From Phenylobacterium sp. (lineage in GTDB: Bacteria; Pseudomonadota; Alphaproteobacteria; Caulobacterales; Caulobacteraceae), in NCBI RefSeq assembly GCF_004297125.1, contig NZ_SCVD01000020.1:62001-126000 (forward strand): DNA of 64,000 nt, in the 5' to 3' direction. The notes beneath the pieces were generated by a model that saw only the letters and a program-made list of their open reading frames with translations, was not told the origin of the DNA and did no database searches. A program made the position numbers and the translations under genes. Shown here one piece after another: positions 10,777 to 19,567 of the stretch (position 1 is its first letter; every line of letters begins with the position of its first letter).

Positions 10777-13700
10777 TCAAACAGCCTCGTGGGGAGCAGC
10801 GGCTGGCGGAGCTTCGCGGTCGGCCTTGCGACCGAGATAGCGCTGCACCAGCACGAAGAAAAGCGGAACGAAGAAGATCCCCAGGATCACGGCCGACAGC
10901 ATGCCGCCGATCACCCCGGTGCCGATGGCGTGCTGGCTGCCCGAGCCGGGGCCGTTGGAGATCGCCAGCGGCAGCACGCCGAACATGAACGCCAGCGAAG
11001 TCATGATGATCGGCCGCAGACGGATGCGAACCGCCTCCAAGGTGGCGTCGACCAGCGAGGCACCCGCCTGAAAGCGGTCCTTGGCGAACTCGACGATCAG
11101 GATGGCGTTCTTGGCCGCCAGGCCCATGGTCGTGAGCAGGCCCACCTGGAAGTAGATGTCGTTGGACAGGCCCCGCGCCGCGGTCGCCAGCAGCGCGCCG
11201 ACGACGCCCAGAGGGATCACCAGGATGACGGACAGCGGGATGGTCCAGCTCTCGTAGAGCGCCGCCAGCAACAGGAAGACGACGATGATCGACAGCGCGT
11301 AGAGCGCCGGCGCCTGGGCGCCCGCCTCCCGCTCCTGCAGCGACAGGCCGGTCCACTCGTAGCCGATCCCGGGGGGCAGTTTGGCCGCGAGCGTCTCCAT
11401 GGCCTGCATGGCCTGGCCCGAGCTCTGCCCTGCGGCGGGGGAGCCCTGGATGTTGACCGACGAGAGGCCATTGTACCGCTCCAGCCGGGGCGAGCCGATG
11501 GTCCAGTGCGTCGAGGCGAAGGACGAGAACGGGGCCATCTGGCCGGCCCCGTTGCGCACGTACCAGCGTTCCAGGTCTTCGGGCGCCATGCGGAAAGGCG
11601 CGTCGGCCTGGACGAAGACCTTCTTCACCCGGCCACGATCCATGAAGTCGTTCACATAGCTGCCGCCCAGCGCCGCCGAGAGGGTGGCGTTGATGTCGGC
11701 CGTGGTCAGGCCCATGGCCCCGGCCTTGGCCTGGTCGACGTCGATGGCGAACTGCGGAGTGTCGTCCTGGCCGTTCGGGCGGACGCCGGACAGTTTCGGA
11801 TCCTGGCCAGCCATGCCGAGCAGCTGATTGCGGGCCGCCATCAGCGCCTCGTGGCCGACCCCGCCGGTGTCCTGCAGCTGGAAATCGAAGCCCGACGCAT
11901 TGCCGAGTTCCGGCACCGCCGGCGGAACCACTGCGAACACCATGGCGTCGCGAATCTGGGAGAACCTGCCCATCGCGCGTTGGGCGACGGCGGCGACCTT
12001 GCGGTCGGCCGCCTTGCGCTCGTCGAAGTCCTTCATGCGGACGAAGGCGATGCCCGCGTTCTGGCCAGCTCCGGCGAAGCTGAAGCCCGAGACGGTGAAG
12101 ACGGCCTTCACCGACTCCGCCTCGTCTTTCAGGTAGTAGTCGGCCACCTGTTTCAGGACCGCCTGGGTGCGCTCCTCGGTGGCGCCGGGAGGGAGCTGGA
12201 CGAGGGTGTAGATCGTGCCCTGGTCCTCTTCCGGCAGGAAGGCGCTGGGGAGACGCACGAACAGCAGCGCCATGACGAGGACGACGGCGCCATAGACCGC
12301 CATCCAGCGGCCGCCCTTGCCCAGCATGGTGCGCACCTGGCCCTGATAGCGGAGGCTGGCGTGGTCGAAGTTGCGGTTGAACCAGCCGAAGAACCCGCGT
12401 TTGGCGATGCTGTGCCCCTTGTCCACGGGCTTGAGCAGCGTGGCGCACAGCGCCGGCGTCAGCACCAGCGCCACCAACACCGACAGCGCCATGGCCGTGA
12501 CCAGGGTGATCGAGAACTGCCGGTAGATCACGCCCTGCGATCCGCCGAAGAAAGCCATCGGCACGAACACGGCCGCCAGCACCAGGGCCACGCCGATCAG
12601 GGCGCCCGTGATCTCGTCCATCGACTTGCGCGTGGCCTCCTTTGGAGAGAGGCCCTCCTCGCTCATCACCCGCTCGACGTTCTCCACAACCACGATGGCG
12701 TCGTCGACCAGCAGTCCGATGGCCAGTACGAGGCCGAACATGGTGAGCGTGTTGATCGAGTAGCCGAAGACCGCCAGCACCCCGAAGGTCCCCAGCAGCA
12801 CCACCGGCACGGCGATGGTCGGGATCAGGGTGGCGCGCCAGTTCTGCAGGAACAGGAACATCACCACGAAGACCAGGATCACCGCCTCGACCAGGGTCTT
12901 CACCACCTCCTCGATCGACTGTTTCACGAACGGGGTGGAGTCCACCGGGATCTCGTAGCCGATGCCGGGCGGGAAGGCCTTCGACAGCTCCGCCACCTGC
13001 GCCTTCACCGCCTCGGCCGTGTCCAGCGCATTGCCGCCGGGCGCCAACTTGATGGCCAGGCCGGCCGCCGACTTGCCGTTGTACTTGGCCAGCGAGTTGT
13101 AGTTCTCGGCGCCCAGTTCCACGCGAGCCACGTCGCGCAGGTAGACGTGCGTGCCGCCGCCCGTGTCCTTCAGGATGATCTGTTCGAACTGGGCCGGCGT
13201 CTGCAGGCGCGACTGGGCGCTGATGGTGGCGTTCAGCGTCGTGCCCGGCAGCGCGGGCGTGCCGCCCAGCTGGCCTGCCGAGACCTGGGCGTTCTGGGCG
13301 CGGATGGCCGCGATCACGTCGGCCGGGGTCAGGCTGCGCGACGCGAGCTTGTCGGGATCCAGCCAGATTCGCATGGCGTACTGCGCGCCGAACAACTGCA
13401 CGTCGCCCACGCCGTCGACGCGGCTGATCGGGTCCTGCAGGTTGGCGGCCAGGTAGTCGGCCAGGTCGGAGTTGGAGGCCTTGCCGTCGGTGGCGTAGAG
13501 GCCCACGACCATCAGGAAGTTGCGCGTCGACTTGACGACGCTGAGGCCCTGTTGCTGGACCTCCTGCGGCAGGAGGGCGGTGGCCGTCTGCAGCTTGTTC
13601 TGGACCTGCACCTGGGCGATGTCGATGTCGGTGCCGGCCTTGAAGGTCAGGGTGATGGTGGCCGCGCCCGTGCCGTCGCTGGCCGAGTTGATGTATTCCA

Positions 13701-13926
13701 GCCCGTCCAGCCCCTTCATCTTCTGTTCGATGACCTGGGTGACGCTGTCCTCGACCGTCTTGGCCGAGGCGCCGGGATAGACGGCCTGGATGGCCACCTG
13801 CGGCAGGGCGATGTCGGGGTACTGGGCGATCGGCAGGGTGCGGATGGCGAGCGCACCGGCCATCATGATCACGATGGCGACGACCCAGGCGAAGATCGGG
13901 CGGTCGATGAAGAAGCGTGACAGCAT
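10777..13926 (-). CDS. RND multidrug efflux transporter, AcrB/MexB (HAE1) type
   Basis: Inner-membrane proton-driven pump that exports hydrophobic compounds through the adaptor and outer-membrane channel. The 1049 residues match the AcrB family. The N-terminus [14 protein letters not shown] is characteristic. The proton-relay aspartates are present in [16 protein letters not shown] and the essential TM10 lysine in [26 protein letters not shown] and a late [10 protein letters not shown] motif also match. It begins nine bases after the adaptor gene. Substrates cannot be deduced from sequence. Confidence 0.97.
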   Translation of the reverse strand: MLSRFFIDRPIFAWVVAIVIMMAGALAIRTLPIAQYPDIALPQVAIQAVYPGASAKTVEDSVTQVIEQKMKGLDGLEYINSASDGTGAATITLTFKAGTDIDIAQVQVQNKLQTATALLPQEVQQQGLSVVKSTRNFLMVVGLYATDGKASNSDLADYLAANLQDPISRVDGVGDVQLFGAQYAMRIWLDPDKLASRSLTPADVIAAIRAQNAQVSAGQLGGTPALPGTTLNATISAQSRLQTPAQFEQIILKDTGGGTHVYLRDVARVELGAENYNSLAKYNGKSAAGLAIKLAPGGNALDTAEAVKAQVAELSKAFPPGIGYEIPVDSTPFVKQSIEEVVKTLVEAVILVFVVMFLFLQNWRATLIPTIAVPVVLLGTFGVLAVFGYSINTLTMFGLVLAIGLLVDDAIVVVENVERVMSEEGLSPKEATRKSMDEITGALIGVALVLAAVFVPMAFFGGSQGVIYRQFSITLVTAMALSVLVALVLTPALCATLLKPVDKGHSIAKRGFFGWFNRNFDHASLRYQGQVRTMLGKGGRWMAVYGAVVLVMALLFVRLPSAFLPEEDQGTIYTLVQLPPGATEERTQAVLKQVADYYLKDEAESVKAVFTVSGFSFAGAGQNAGIAFVRMKDFDERKAADRKVAAVAQRAMGRFSQIRDAMVFAVVPPAVPELGNASGFDFQLQDTGGVGHEALMAARNQLLGMAGQDPKLSGVRPNGQDDTPQFAIDVDQAKAGAMGLTTADINATLSAALGGSYVNDFMDRGRVKKVFVQADAPFRMAPEDLERWYVRNGAGQMAPFSSFASTHWTIGSPRLERYNGLSSVNIQGSPAAGQSSGQAMQAMETLAAKLPPGIGYEWTGLSLQEREAGAQAPALYALSIIVVFLLLAALYESWTIPLSVILVIPLGVVGALLATAARGLSNDIYFQVGLLTTMGLAAKNAILIVEFAKDRFQAGASLVDATLEAVRIRLRPIIMTSLAFMFGVLPLAISNGPGSGSQHAIGTGVIGGMLSAVILGIFFVPLFFVLVQRYLGRKADREAPPAAAPHEAV

Positions 13927-13935
13927 GACCGGGCC

Positions 13936-15069
13936 CTAGCGCGCCGCGCCGATGACGGCGGGTTTCACGGCGCCGCCGGGCCGCACCTTCTGCAGCCCCT
14001 CGACGATCACCCGCTCGCCGGGCTTCAGGCCGCTGGTCACCAGCCACTTGTCGCCGACGGTCCGGGAGACGGTGATCGGGCGCAGCTGCGCCTTGCCGGC
14101 CGCGTCGACCACATAGACCGTGGCCGAGCCCTTCGGATCGCGGCTGACCGCCGCCTGGGGCGCCAGGATGCCCGACGTCGCCACGCCCTGTTCGAGCCGT
14201 GCGCGGACGTAGAGGCCCGGCAGCAGGGCGCCGTTCGGATTGGGGAAGATCGCCCGCAGGCCGATCGAGCCCGTGCCCTCGTCCACCGTGATGTCCGAGA
14301 ACGCCAGGGTTCCGGCGATGGGATAGGTCGAGCCGTCCTCCAGGACCAGGCGGACCTGGGCCGAGGTGGGCGCGTCCACGGCGCCGGCGGCCATGGCTCG
14401 GCGCAGCTTCAGCAGGTCCGCCGCCGACTGGGTGACGTCGACGTAGATCTTGCCGAGGTCCTGGACCGTGGCCAGCGCGGTCGCCTGGTTGGCGGTGACC
14501 AGGGCGCCCGGCGTCACCGTCGACTTGCCGATCCGGCCGGAGATGGGCGCCCGGACTTGGGTGTAGTCGAGGTTGATGCGCGCCTGCTGCACGGCGGCGC
14601 GCTGGGCCAGCACGTTGGCGGCGGCGCCTTGCGCGGCGGCCTGGGCGTCGTCGTTGTCCTGCTTGCTGACCGCATTGATCGCGACCAGCTCCTTGTAACG
14701 GTCGGCCTTCAGCTTCGCCGAGGTCGCGGTCGCCTGGGCCTGAGCCAGGGCGGCGTTGGCGCTGTCGAGGCTGGCCCGGTAGGTCGCGGGATCGATCTGA
14801 TACAGCGCCTGGCCCGCGCGGACGTTGGAGCCCTCCTGGAAGAGCCGGGCCTGGATCACGCCGTTCACCTGCGGCCGGACCTCGGAAACCAGCGAGGCCG
14901 ATGTCCGGCCGCTCAGCTCCATGGTCAGCGCCACGGGCTCGGTGCGGACGACGACCACACCGACCGGCGCCGGCGCGTTCGGGTCCGGCCCGGCCGGCGC
15001 CTTGGCTCCGCAGGCCGACAGGAGGACAGCCAGCGCAATCGCCGCGCCGGTGAGGATCGATCTGGGCAT
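13936..15069 (-). CDS. RND efflux periplasmic adaptor (AcrA/MexA family lipoprotein)
   Basis: Membrane fusion protein linking the pump and outer-membrane channel. The 377-residue lipoprotein has the lipobox LLSAC and then the standard order of half-motifs: ELSGRTSASLVSEVRPQV (lipoyl/barrel entry), FQEGSNVRAGQALYQIDP (lipoyl domain), a helical hairpin, RAPISGRIGKSTVTPGALV, then beta-barrel and membrane-proximal domains (LPGLYVRARLEQG). It is the first gene of the efflux operon. Its promoter and a perfect palindrome lie in the gap shared with the divergent TetR gene. Confidence 0.96.
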   Translation of the reverse strand: MPRSILTGAAIALAVLLSACGAKAPAGPDPNAPAPVGVVVVRTEPVALTMELSGRTSASLVSEVRPQVNGVIQARLFQEGSNVRAGQALYQIDPATYRASLDSANAALAQAQATATSAKLKADRYKELVAINAVSKQDNDDAQAAAQGAAANVLAQRAAVQQARINLDYTQVRAPISGRIGKSTVTPGALVTANQATALATVQDLGKIYVDVTQSAADLLKLRRAMAAGAVDAPTSAQVRLVLEDGSTYPIAGTLAFSDITVDEGTGSIGLRAIFPNPNGALLPGLYVRARLEQGVATSGILAPQAAVSRDPKGSATVYVVDAAGKAQLRPITVSRTVGDKWLVTSGLKPGERVIVEGLQKVRPGGAVKPAVIGAAR

Positions 15070-15132
15070 CTAACGCACCTGGAGGCAGGGATATCCGGGC
15101 CGAGGCCTTGACATATCCCCGTGGAGAAACCA

Positions 15133-15154
15133 TGAGAATGAACGTTCATTCTCA
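15133..15154. promoter_or_regulatory. 22-bp perfect palindrome, probable TetR operator of the efflux operon
   Basis: A perfect 22-bp inverted repeat with half-site TGAGAATGAAC and no spacer lies in the gap between the adaptor gene and the divergent tetR-type gene. It begins seven bases past the -10 element of the efflux promoter, covering the expected start of transcription. This is the classic placement for a TetR/AcrR repressor that controls the pump and itself. Symmetry and position are seen directly; the identity of the binding protein is inferred from adjacency. Confidence 0.85.
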
Positions 15155-15160
15155 ATCCCG

Positions 15161-15189
15161 TGATTAGATGGGCGCTTCCCCTAAGTCAA
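15161..15189 (-). promoter_or_regulatory. Sigma-70 type promoter of the RND efflux operon
   Basis: On the minus strand, TTGACT (15189-15184) and TAATCA (15166-15161) are 17 bases apart, a good housekeeping promoter pointing toward the adaptor gene. The palindromic operator follows directly downstream. Confidence 0.7.
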
Positions 15190-15232
15190 TCCGTCACCAC
15201 TCGATTTTGTTGCAGCGCACAACAGGAATCTC

Positions 15233-15850
15233 ATGACCGAACCCGGGACGAAGCGAACCGACGCCGAGGCGCGGCGCCAGCAGATCCTCGACGCCGCCTC
15301 GGCCTGCGCGCGCCGCTCGGGGTTCCATGGGGCCAGCATGGCCGACATCGCCCACACCGCAGACCTGAGCGTCGGCCAGATCTATCGGTACTTCGAAAAC
15401 AAGGAGGCGATCATCGCCGCCATCGTCGCGCGCGACATGGCTGAGATGCGGGACCGGTTCTCCGAAATGCAGGGCCAGGATGGGCCCTTGCTGGACGCCG
15501 TCTTGGACAAGTGCTCGACGGCCGTCGACGAACTCTACGACCGCGAGCGGGCTGCCCTGATGCTCGAGGTCGTCGCTGAAGCCGCTAGAAATCCGGCCGT
15601 CGCCCGCATCCTGGAAACCGCCGATGTCGAGGAGCGCCAGATGCAGCAGGACCTGTTGCGCCAACTCGCGCCGCCGGAGTGGGACGAGGGTGAGCGGCTG
15701 GCCCGGAGCGAGGTGATCAGCATGCTGTTCGAAGGCATGGCCGTGCGCGGCGTGAACAACCCCGGCGCGGACCGCGTGGCGATGGCGCGTGTGCTGCGCT
15801 GGGTCATGCGGCAGCTGCTCGCCGAACCGCTGCACGATCCGACGGCATAG
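15233..15850 (+). CDS. TetR/AcrR family transcriptional regulator of efflux pump
   Basis: A 205-residue repressor-type protein. The N-terminal helix-turn-helix is typical of the family: ILDAASACARRSGFHGAS, then MADIAHTADLSVGQIYRYFENKEAI (about residues 18-60). The C-terminal ligand-binding half is helical and resembles the AcrR/TetR C-domain. It is divergent from the efflux operon with a perfect 22-bp palindrome between them, so it most likely represses the pump and releases on binding a pump substrate. The ATG follows AGGA. Confidence 0.93.
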   Translation: MTEPGTKRTDAEARRQQILDAASACARRSGFHGASMADIAHTADLSVGQIYRYFENKEAIIAAIVARDMAEMRDRFSEMQGQDGPLLDAVLDKCSTAVDELYDRERAALMLEVVAEAARNPAVARILETADVEERQMQQDLLRQLAPPEWDEGERLARSEVISMLFEGMAVRGVNNPGADRVAMARVLRWVMRQLLAEPLHDPTA

Positions 15851-15954
15851 GGGCCGCAGGACTCCACTGGCCAAGGCCCCGCTCTTGGCGCATGCTCCCC
15901 TTCCAGCGGACGGTCTGCCCTCGAGAGCGAACCGACGCGACGGAGGAAATGCAG

Positions 15955-16086
15955 ATGGCCTTTCGCGAGCCCGTCCACGATGCGCCCAAGACCCTGGCCG
16001 AAGGCGCGATCTGTTTTGGCTGCGCCCTCGCCGCCTTGGCGGCCGCCGCGGTCGCGCTCCAGTGGATGATGGGCATCCTGTACTAG
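15955..16086 (+). CDS. Small single-span membrane protein, 43 residues
   Basis: A short gene starting at ATG 15955 with ribosome site GGAGG eight bases upstream; a second in-frame ATG lies six bases earlier. The product begins MAFREPVHDAPKTLAEG and then has one hydrophobic segment of roughly 20 residues ending WMMGILY. No family recognised. It sits between the TetR gene and the convergent phytase gene, so it may be expressed with the regulator. Small membrane proteins beside efflux pumps sometimes modulate them, but nothing here shows that. Confidence 0.55.
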   Translation: MAFREPVHDAPKTLAEGAICFGCALAALAAAAVALQWMMGILY

Positions 16087-16099
16087 GCTCGGCCCGGGC

Positions 16100-17194
16100 C
16101 TAGAGGCCCAGCGCCGCCTTCACCGCGCGCCAGTCCACCAGCTTGAAGTTCTGCCTGCCGCCCGTCGCGCCTTGATCCTCGTCGTCCTGCACGACCACTA
16201 GGCCCTGCGGAAACGCGCCCACCTGGCCGCCCAGGGCCGCGACGCCGTCCGTGCCGGTCACCGCATCGACGCCGCCGCTGGCCATGACGCTGAAGCGGCC
16301 GCGGTACCGCGGCGCCGCGCCCTCGACGTTCCAGACCGCGAAGGCCGAATCGCCCTGGCTGGAGGCGATGAGGTAGGTGGACGCCCCTTCCCGCAGCAGC
16401 GTCAGCCCCTCGACGTCGGGCTTCAGCATGCCGGACGGCGCGCGGGCGATGATCTCGCCCTTGGCCGGCCCGGTCCCGAGGTCGAAGCGCCAGATCCCGG
16501 CGCCCTCCTCGCCCAGGTAGAGGCGACCGGTCGCATCGTCGACGACACAGCCCTCGGGCTGGCTGGGTACGGCGAAGCGGCGCTCCTCCCTGAACAGGGG
16601 CTTGCCGTCGGCCCCCGCTGCGACGGTGTGCTGCCTCACCTGCCCGTCCGTGCCGTTGACGATCACCAGGAACGTGTCACCCCGCCGGGCGAGACACAGG
16701 CCATACGGCTCGGCCAGATCGACCGGGACCTCCCCCCACAAGGCAAGCCTCAGGGTCGCCGGATCCAGCAGGAAGAGCGCCGCCCCTGCGCCGGGGCGAC
16801 CACGGTCCGAGGCCGCCACCAGCACGCGAGGCCCTTGCGCCGTCGGGAAGCCGTCGCGCAGGTCGACATTGTTGGGCATGCCACCCGGCACGTACTGAAG
16901 CTGCTTGCCCGCCAGGTCGTAGACGTAGAGCCCGGCCTTCTTGTCCGTCCCGATCACGACGCCCCGGCCAGGGTTCTTCGGGTCCACCCAGATCTCCGGG
17001 TCGTCGGCCGCGTCGCGCGCTTCGGTGCCGACCGACGGGGTTTCCGCCGCCGCCGGCACAGGTTTTCCGACACCGAGGGTCATACCCCCGGAGTCCGACA
17101 ACTCCTCCGGATCAGTTTTCGTGCAGGCCGTTACAAGTAACGCCGCAATGAAGAGTGACACGTAAGTGTCACGCAACTGCCGCCGAAACATCAC
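16100..17194 (-). CDS. Beta-propeller phytase, lipoprotein
   Basis: Predicted to release phosphate from phytate (myo-inositol hexakisphosphate) in a calcium-dependent six-bladed propeller. The 364-residue product has an N-terminal lipoprotein signal (LLVTAC, cysteine at 24), so it should be membrane-anchored. Family motifs: DAADDPEIWVDPKNPG near residue 60, then GTDKKAGLYVYDLAGK, NNVDLRDGF, EPYGLCLAR, QPEGCVVDDATGRLYLGEEGAGIWRF and DVEGLTLL. These match known beta-propeller phytases well. It is divergent from a TonB-dependent receptor and a secreted PHP phosphoesterase, which supports a phosphate-scavenging role. Confidence 0.9.
   Translation of the reverse strand: MMFRRQLRDTYVSLFIAALLVTACTKTDPEELSDSGGMTLGVGKPVPAAAETPSVGTEARDAADDPEIWVDPKNPGRGVVIGTDKKAGLYVYDLAGKQLQYVPGGMPNNVDLRDGFPTAQGPRVLVAASDRGRPGAGAALFLLDPATLRLALWGEVPVDLAEPYGLCLARRGDTFLVIVNGTDGQVRQHTVAAGADGKPLFREERRFAVPSQPEGCVVDDATGRLYLGEEGAGIWRFDLGTGPAKGEIIARAPSGMLKPDVEGLTLLREGASTYLIASSQGDSAFAVWNVEGAAPRYRGRFSVMASGGVDAVTGTDGVAALGGQVGAFPQGLVVVQDDEDQGATGGRQNFKLVDWRAVKAALGL
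17155..17172. promoter_or_regulatory. Inverted repeat GTGACAC-GTAA-GTGTCAC at the phytase start
   Basis: A perfect 7-bp inverted repeat with a 4-base spacer. It lies within the first codons of the phytase gene (residues about 8-14) and about 112 bp upstream of the divergent receptor start. It could be a regulator site acting on both genes. It is not the direct-repeat PhoB box, so control by phosphate starvation cannot be claimed from it. Confidence 0.4.
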
Positions 17195-17283
17195 TGGCCC
17201 CCATCAATCCACGAAACTAAGTCCTGCCCGGAATAGGCGTGGCCGTATTGCTCCGTCAACGGTCCGTAATGGGGATAGATCAG

Positions 17284-19548
17284 ATGAAAAAGGCGATGCT
17301 TTTCGCCGTGGTTTCGCTCGCGCCTCTGATGGGGGCGCCCGCGTGGTCCGCCGAGGCCGAGGATGAGGCCGAGCGCACCAAGACCGTGGAAGAGCTTGTC
17401 GTCACCGGCGACATCAGCTTCCGCAATCGGGTGGAAGGCCCCGAGCCGGTCCTGTCCTATGACCTGGAATATTTCCAGCGGTTCGAGCCGCTGACGGCGG
17501 GCGACGCCCTGAAGCGCGTGCCCAGCGTGGCCTTCCTCTCCGACGTACTCGAATCCGACGGCGCGCGCCTGCGCGGCCTCGATCCCGGTTACACCCAGAT
17601 CCTGATCAACGGCGAGCGGGTGCCCGGCGCCGGCGTCGACCGCTCGTTCTTCGTCGACCGCATCCCCGCCGAGTTGATCGAGCGGGTCGAGGTGGTCCGC
17701 TCCTCGTCCGCCAACCGCAGCGGCGACGCGGTGGCCGGCGCCCTCAACATCGTGCTGCGCGACGGCTATTCGCTGGACGGCGGCTATGTCCGCGCCGGCG
17801 GCATCATGCTGGACGACAAGCGGGTGAAGGGCACGGCCGGCGGCGTCTACTCCGGCCAGGTCGGCCCGGGCCGCCTGCTCGTGGGCGCCAACGTCCAGGG
17901 CCGCCGAAATCCCAAGCTCAAGGAGAGCTTCCGCTACGGCCAGCCGGGCGGCGCGCTGAACGACATCGAGTTGCAGACCGACACACGCGATGGCACGGAC
18001 TATTCGCTCAATGCCAGCTACGACCTGAAGGGCGAGACCAGCACGCTGAAGCTGTCGGGCTTCTTCGTCCGCACCAACCGCTACGAGGACGAGGACTCGA
18101 TCGAGTACGCCGGCGGCCGGGTCGGCCCCGCCGACCTGCTGACCCTCAACGACAACAATGTGAAGATCCGCACCGACAACTGGTCGCTGGGCGCCCGCTA
18201 CGACCAGCAGATGCTGGGCGGCGTGACCCGCTTCAAGGTGGCCTACGCCGAACTCAAGGACCGCCAGGACGAGATCGAGGAGGAGTACGAGTACCTCCGC
18301 GACACCCGCCCCTTCCCCGAAGACGACCGCTTCACCGGCGACTTGACCTTCACGCGCCTGAAGGACCGCGAGCTATCGGGCGAGATCTCGCACAAGCGCG
18401 ACCTCGGCGCGGTGAAGCTGGACCTGGGCGTGCAGTACGTGGGCAAGGACCGCGACACCGACATCACCACCGACCGCAACCGGGTGACCATCCCGAACCC
18501 GCCGGCCGCCCGCCCGACCCTGCCCGGCGACTACGGTCCGTTCCTGCCGGAACCCGGCGGTCTGAACACCATCGAAGAGACCCGGATCGACCCCTACGTG
18601 ATGCTCTCGGGCCGCATGGACACCATTTCCTGGGAAGCCGGGGTCCGCTGGGAAAACACCGAGACCACCATCGAGGACGCCACCGCCCCCGCCGCCAGCC
18701 GGAAGGTCGAGAACGACTACGACTTCATCCTCCCCTCGGCCCACCTGCGCTGGAACCTGACCCCCAGCGACCGGATCAACATCTCGGGCTCGCGCACCGT
18801 GCGCCGGCCGAACTTCGACTATCTGTCGCCCGCCACCCTGCTGGCCGAGTACGGCGACAACGACTTCATCGGCAATCCCGACCTGAAGCCGGAGAGCGCC
18901 TGGGGCGTGGACGTGGGCTACGAGCGCCGCCTGGGCCGCCAGGGTGTGGCCGGCGTCAACGTCTTCTACCGCGACATCAAGAACCTGATCGAAGTCGCCA
19001 GCGACGGCCAGGTCGGCAGCGAGGGCCCCGGAACCTTCGTGCTGCGGCCCCGCAACACCGGCGACGGCCAGGTCTGGGGGATCGAGCTGGATCTCTCCAC
19101 CCCCCTCACCGCCTTCGGCCTCGAGCACACCGGGGTGTTCTTCAATTACTCCTGGCTCGACAGCGACGTGGACGACGAATTCGGTTCGCGCCGCTTCAAC
19201 GACCAGGCCAAGTATGTCGTGAACGTCGGCTTCATCCACGACCTGCCGGAGTGGGGCGCGGCGTTCGGCGCCACCTACCGCAAACAGGGTGACGCCTTCG
19301 GCCGCACCGTCGGCGAGGAGGTGACCACCAAATATGGCGCGGACCTGGAAGTCTTCGTCGAGAAGCGCTTCGGCGACCGCTTTGTGGTGCGCCTGACCGG
19401 CTCGAACCTCCTGGACGGCAAGAAGCGCGAGGCGTTCAACAAATTCACCACGATCGAGGATCAGATCGACCGAAACTTCGACGAGTACGAGCTCGAAGCG
19501 GAACAAGCCGGTCCGGTGTTCCAACTGGTGGCGCGGGCGACCTTCTAG
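17284..19548 (+). CDS. TonB-dependent outer membrane receptor
   Basis: A 754-residue outer-membrane receptor with signal peptide (MKKAMLFAVVSLAPLM ... AWSA), a TonB-box-like EELVVTG, a plug domain (DALKRVPSVAF, LRGLDPGYTQILINGERVPG, IPAELIERVEVVRSSSANRSG) and a 22-strand-type barrel ending in VFQLVARATF with a terminal phenylalanine. The ATG at 17284 is chosen because it starts the signal peptide; in-frame starts at 17239 and 17269 add an unlikely leader. It is divergent from a phytase and 19 bp upstream of a PHP phosphoesterase, so the substrate may be phytate or its breakdown products. That substrate is inference. Confidence 0.92.
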   Translation: MKKAMLFAVVSLAPLMGAPAWSAEAEDEAERTKTVEELVVTGDISFRNRVEGPEPVLSYDLEYFQRFEPLTAGDALKRVPSVAFLSDVLESDGARLRGLDPGYTQILINGERVPGAGVDRSFFVDRIPAELIERVEVVRSSSANRSGDAVAGALNIVLRDGYSLDGGYVRAGGIMLDDKRVKGTAGGVYSGQVGPGRLLVGANVQGRRNPKLKESFRYGQPGGALNDIELQTDTRDGTDYSLNASYDLKGETSTLKLSGFFVRTNRYEDEDSIEYAGGRVGPADLLTLNDNNVKIRTDNWSLGARYDQQMLGGVTRFKVAYAELKDRQDEIEEEYEYLRDTRPFPEDDRFTGDLTFTRLKDRELSGEISHKRDLGAVKLDLGVQYVGKDRDTDITTDRNRVTIPNPPAARPTLPGDYGPFLPEPGGLNTIEETRIDPYVMLSGRMDTISWEAGVRWENTETTIEDATAPAASRKVENDYDFILPSAHLRWNLTPSDRINISGSRTVRRPNFDYLSPATLLAEYGDNDFIGNPDLKPESAWGVDVGYERRLGRQGVAGVNVFYRDIKNLIEVASDGQVGSEGPGTFVLRPRNTGDGQVWGIELDLSTPLTAFGLEHTGVFFNYSWLDSDVDDEFGSRRFNDQAKYVVNVGFIHDLPEWGAAFGATYRKQGDAFGRTVGEEVTTKYGADLEVFVEKRFGDRFVVRLTGSNLLDGKKREAFNKFTTIEDQIDRNFDEYELEAEQAGPVFQLVARATF

Positions 19549-19567
19549 GCCCGTTGGTCGTGAGGTC

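Noticed and set aside
10717..13920. A 1067-codon plus-strand frame opposite the RND pump
   Set aside because: Histidine/arginine-rich antisense artefact of AcrB-type coding sequence.
10577..15133. A 1518-codon open frame covering the efflux operon
   Set aside because: Same strand, different frame from three well-supported genes; low-complexity composition.
17195..17283. PhoB box between the phytase and TonB receptor genes
   Set aside because: Looked for two CTGTCA-like half-sites in direct repeat; only one partial match was found.
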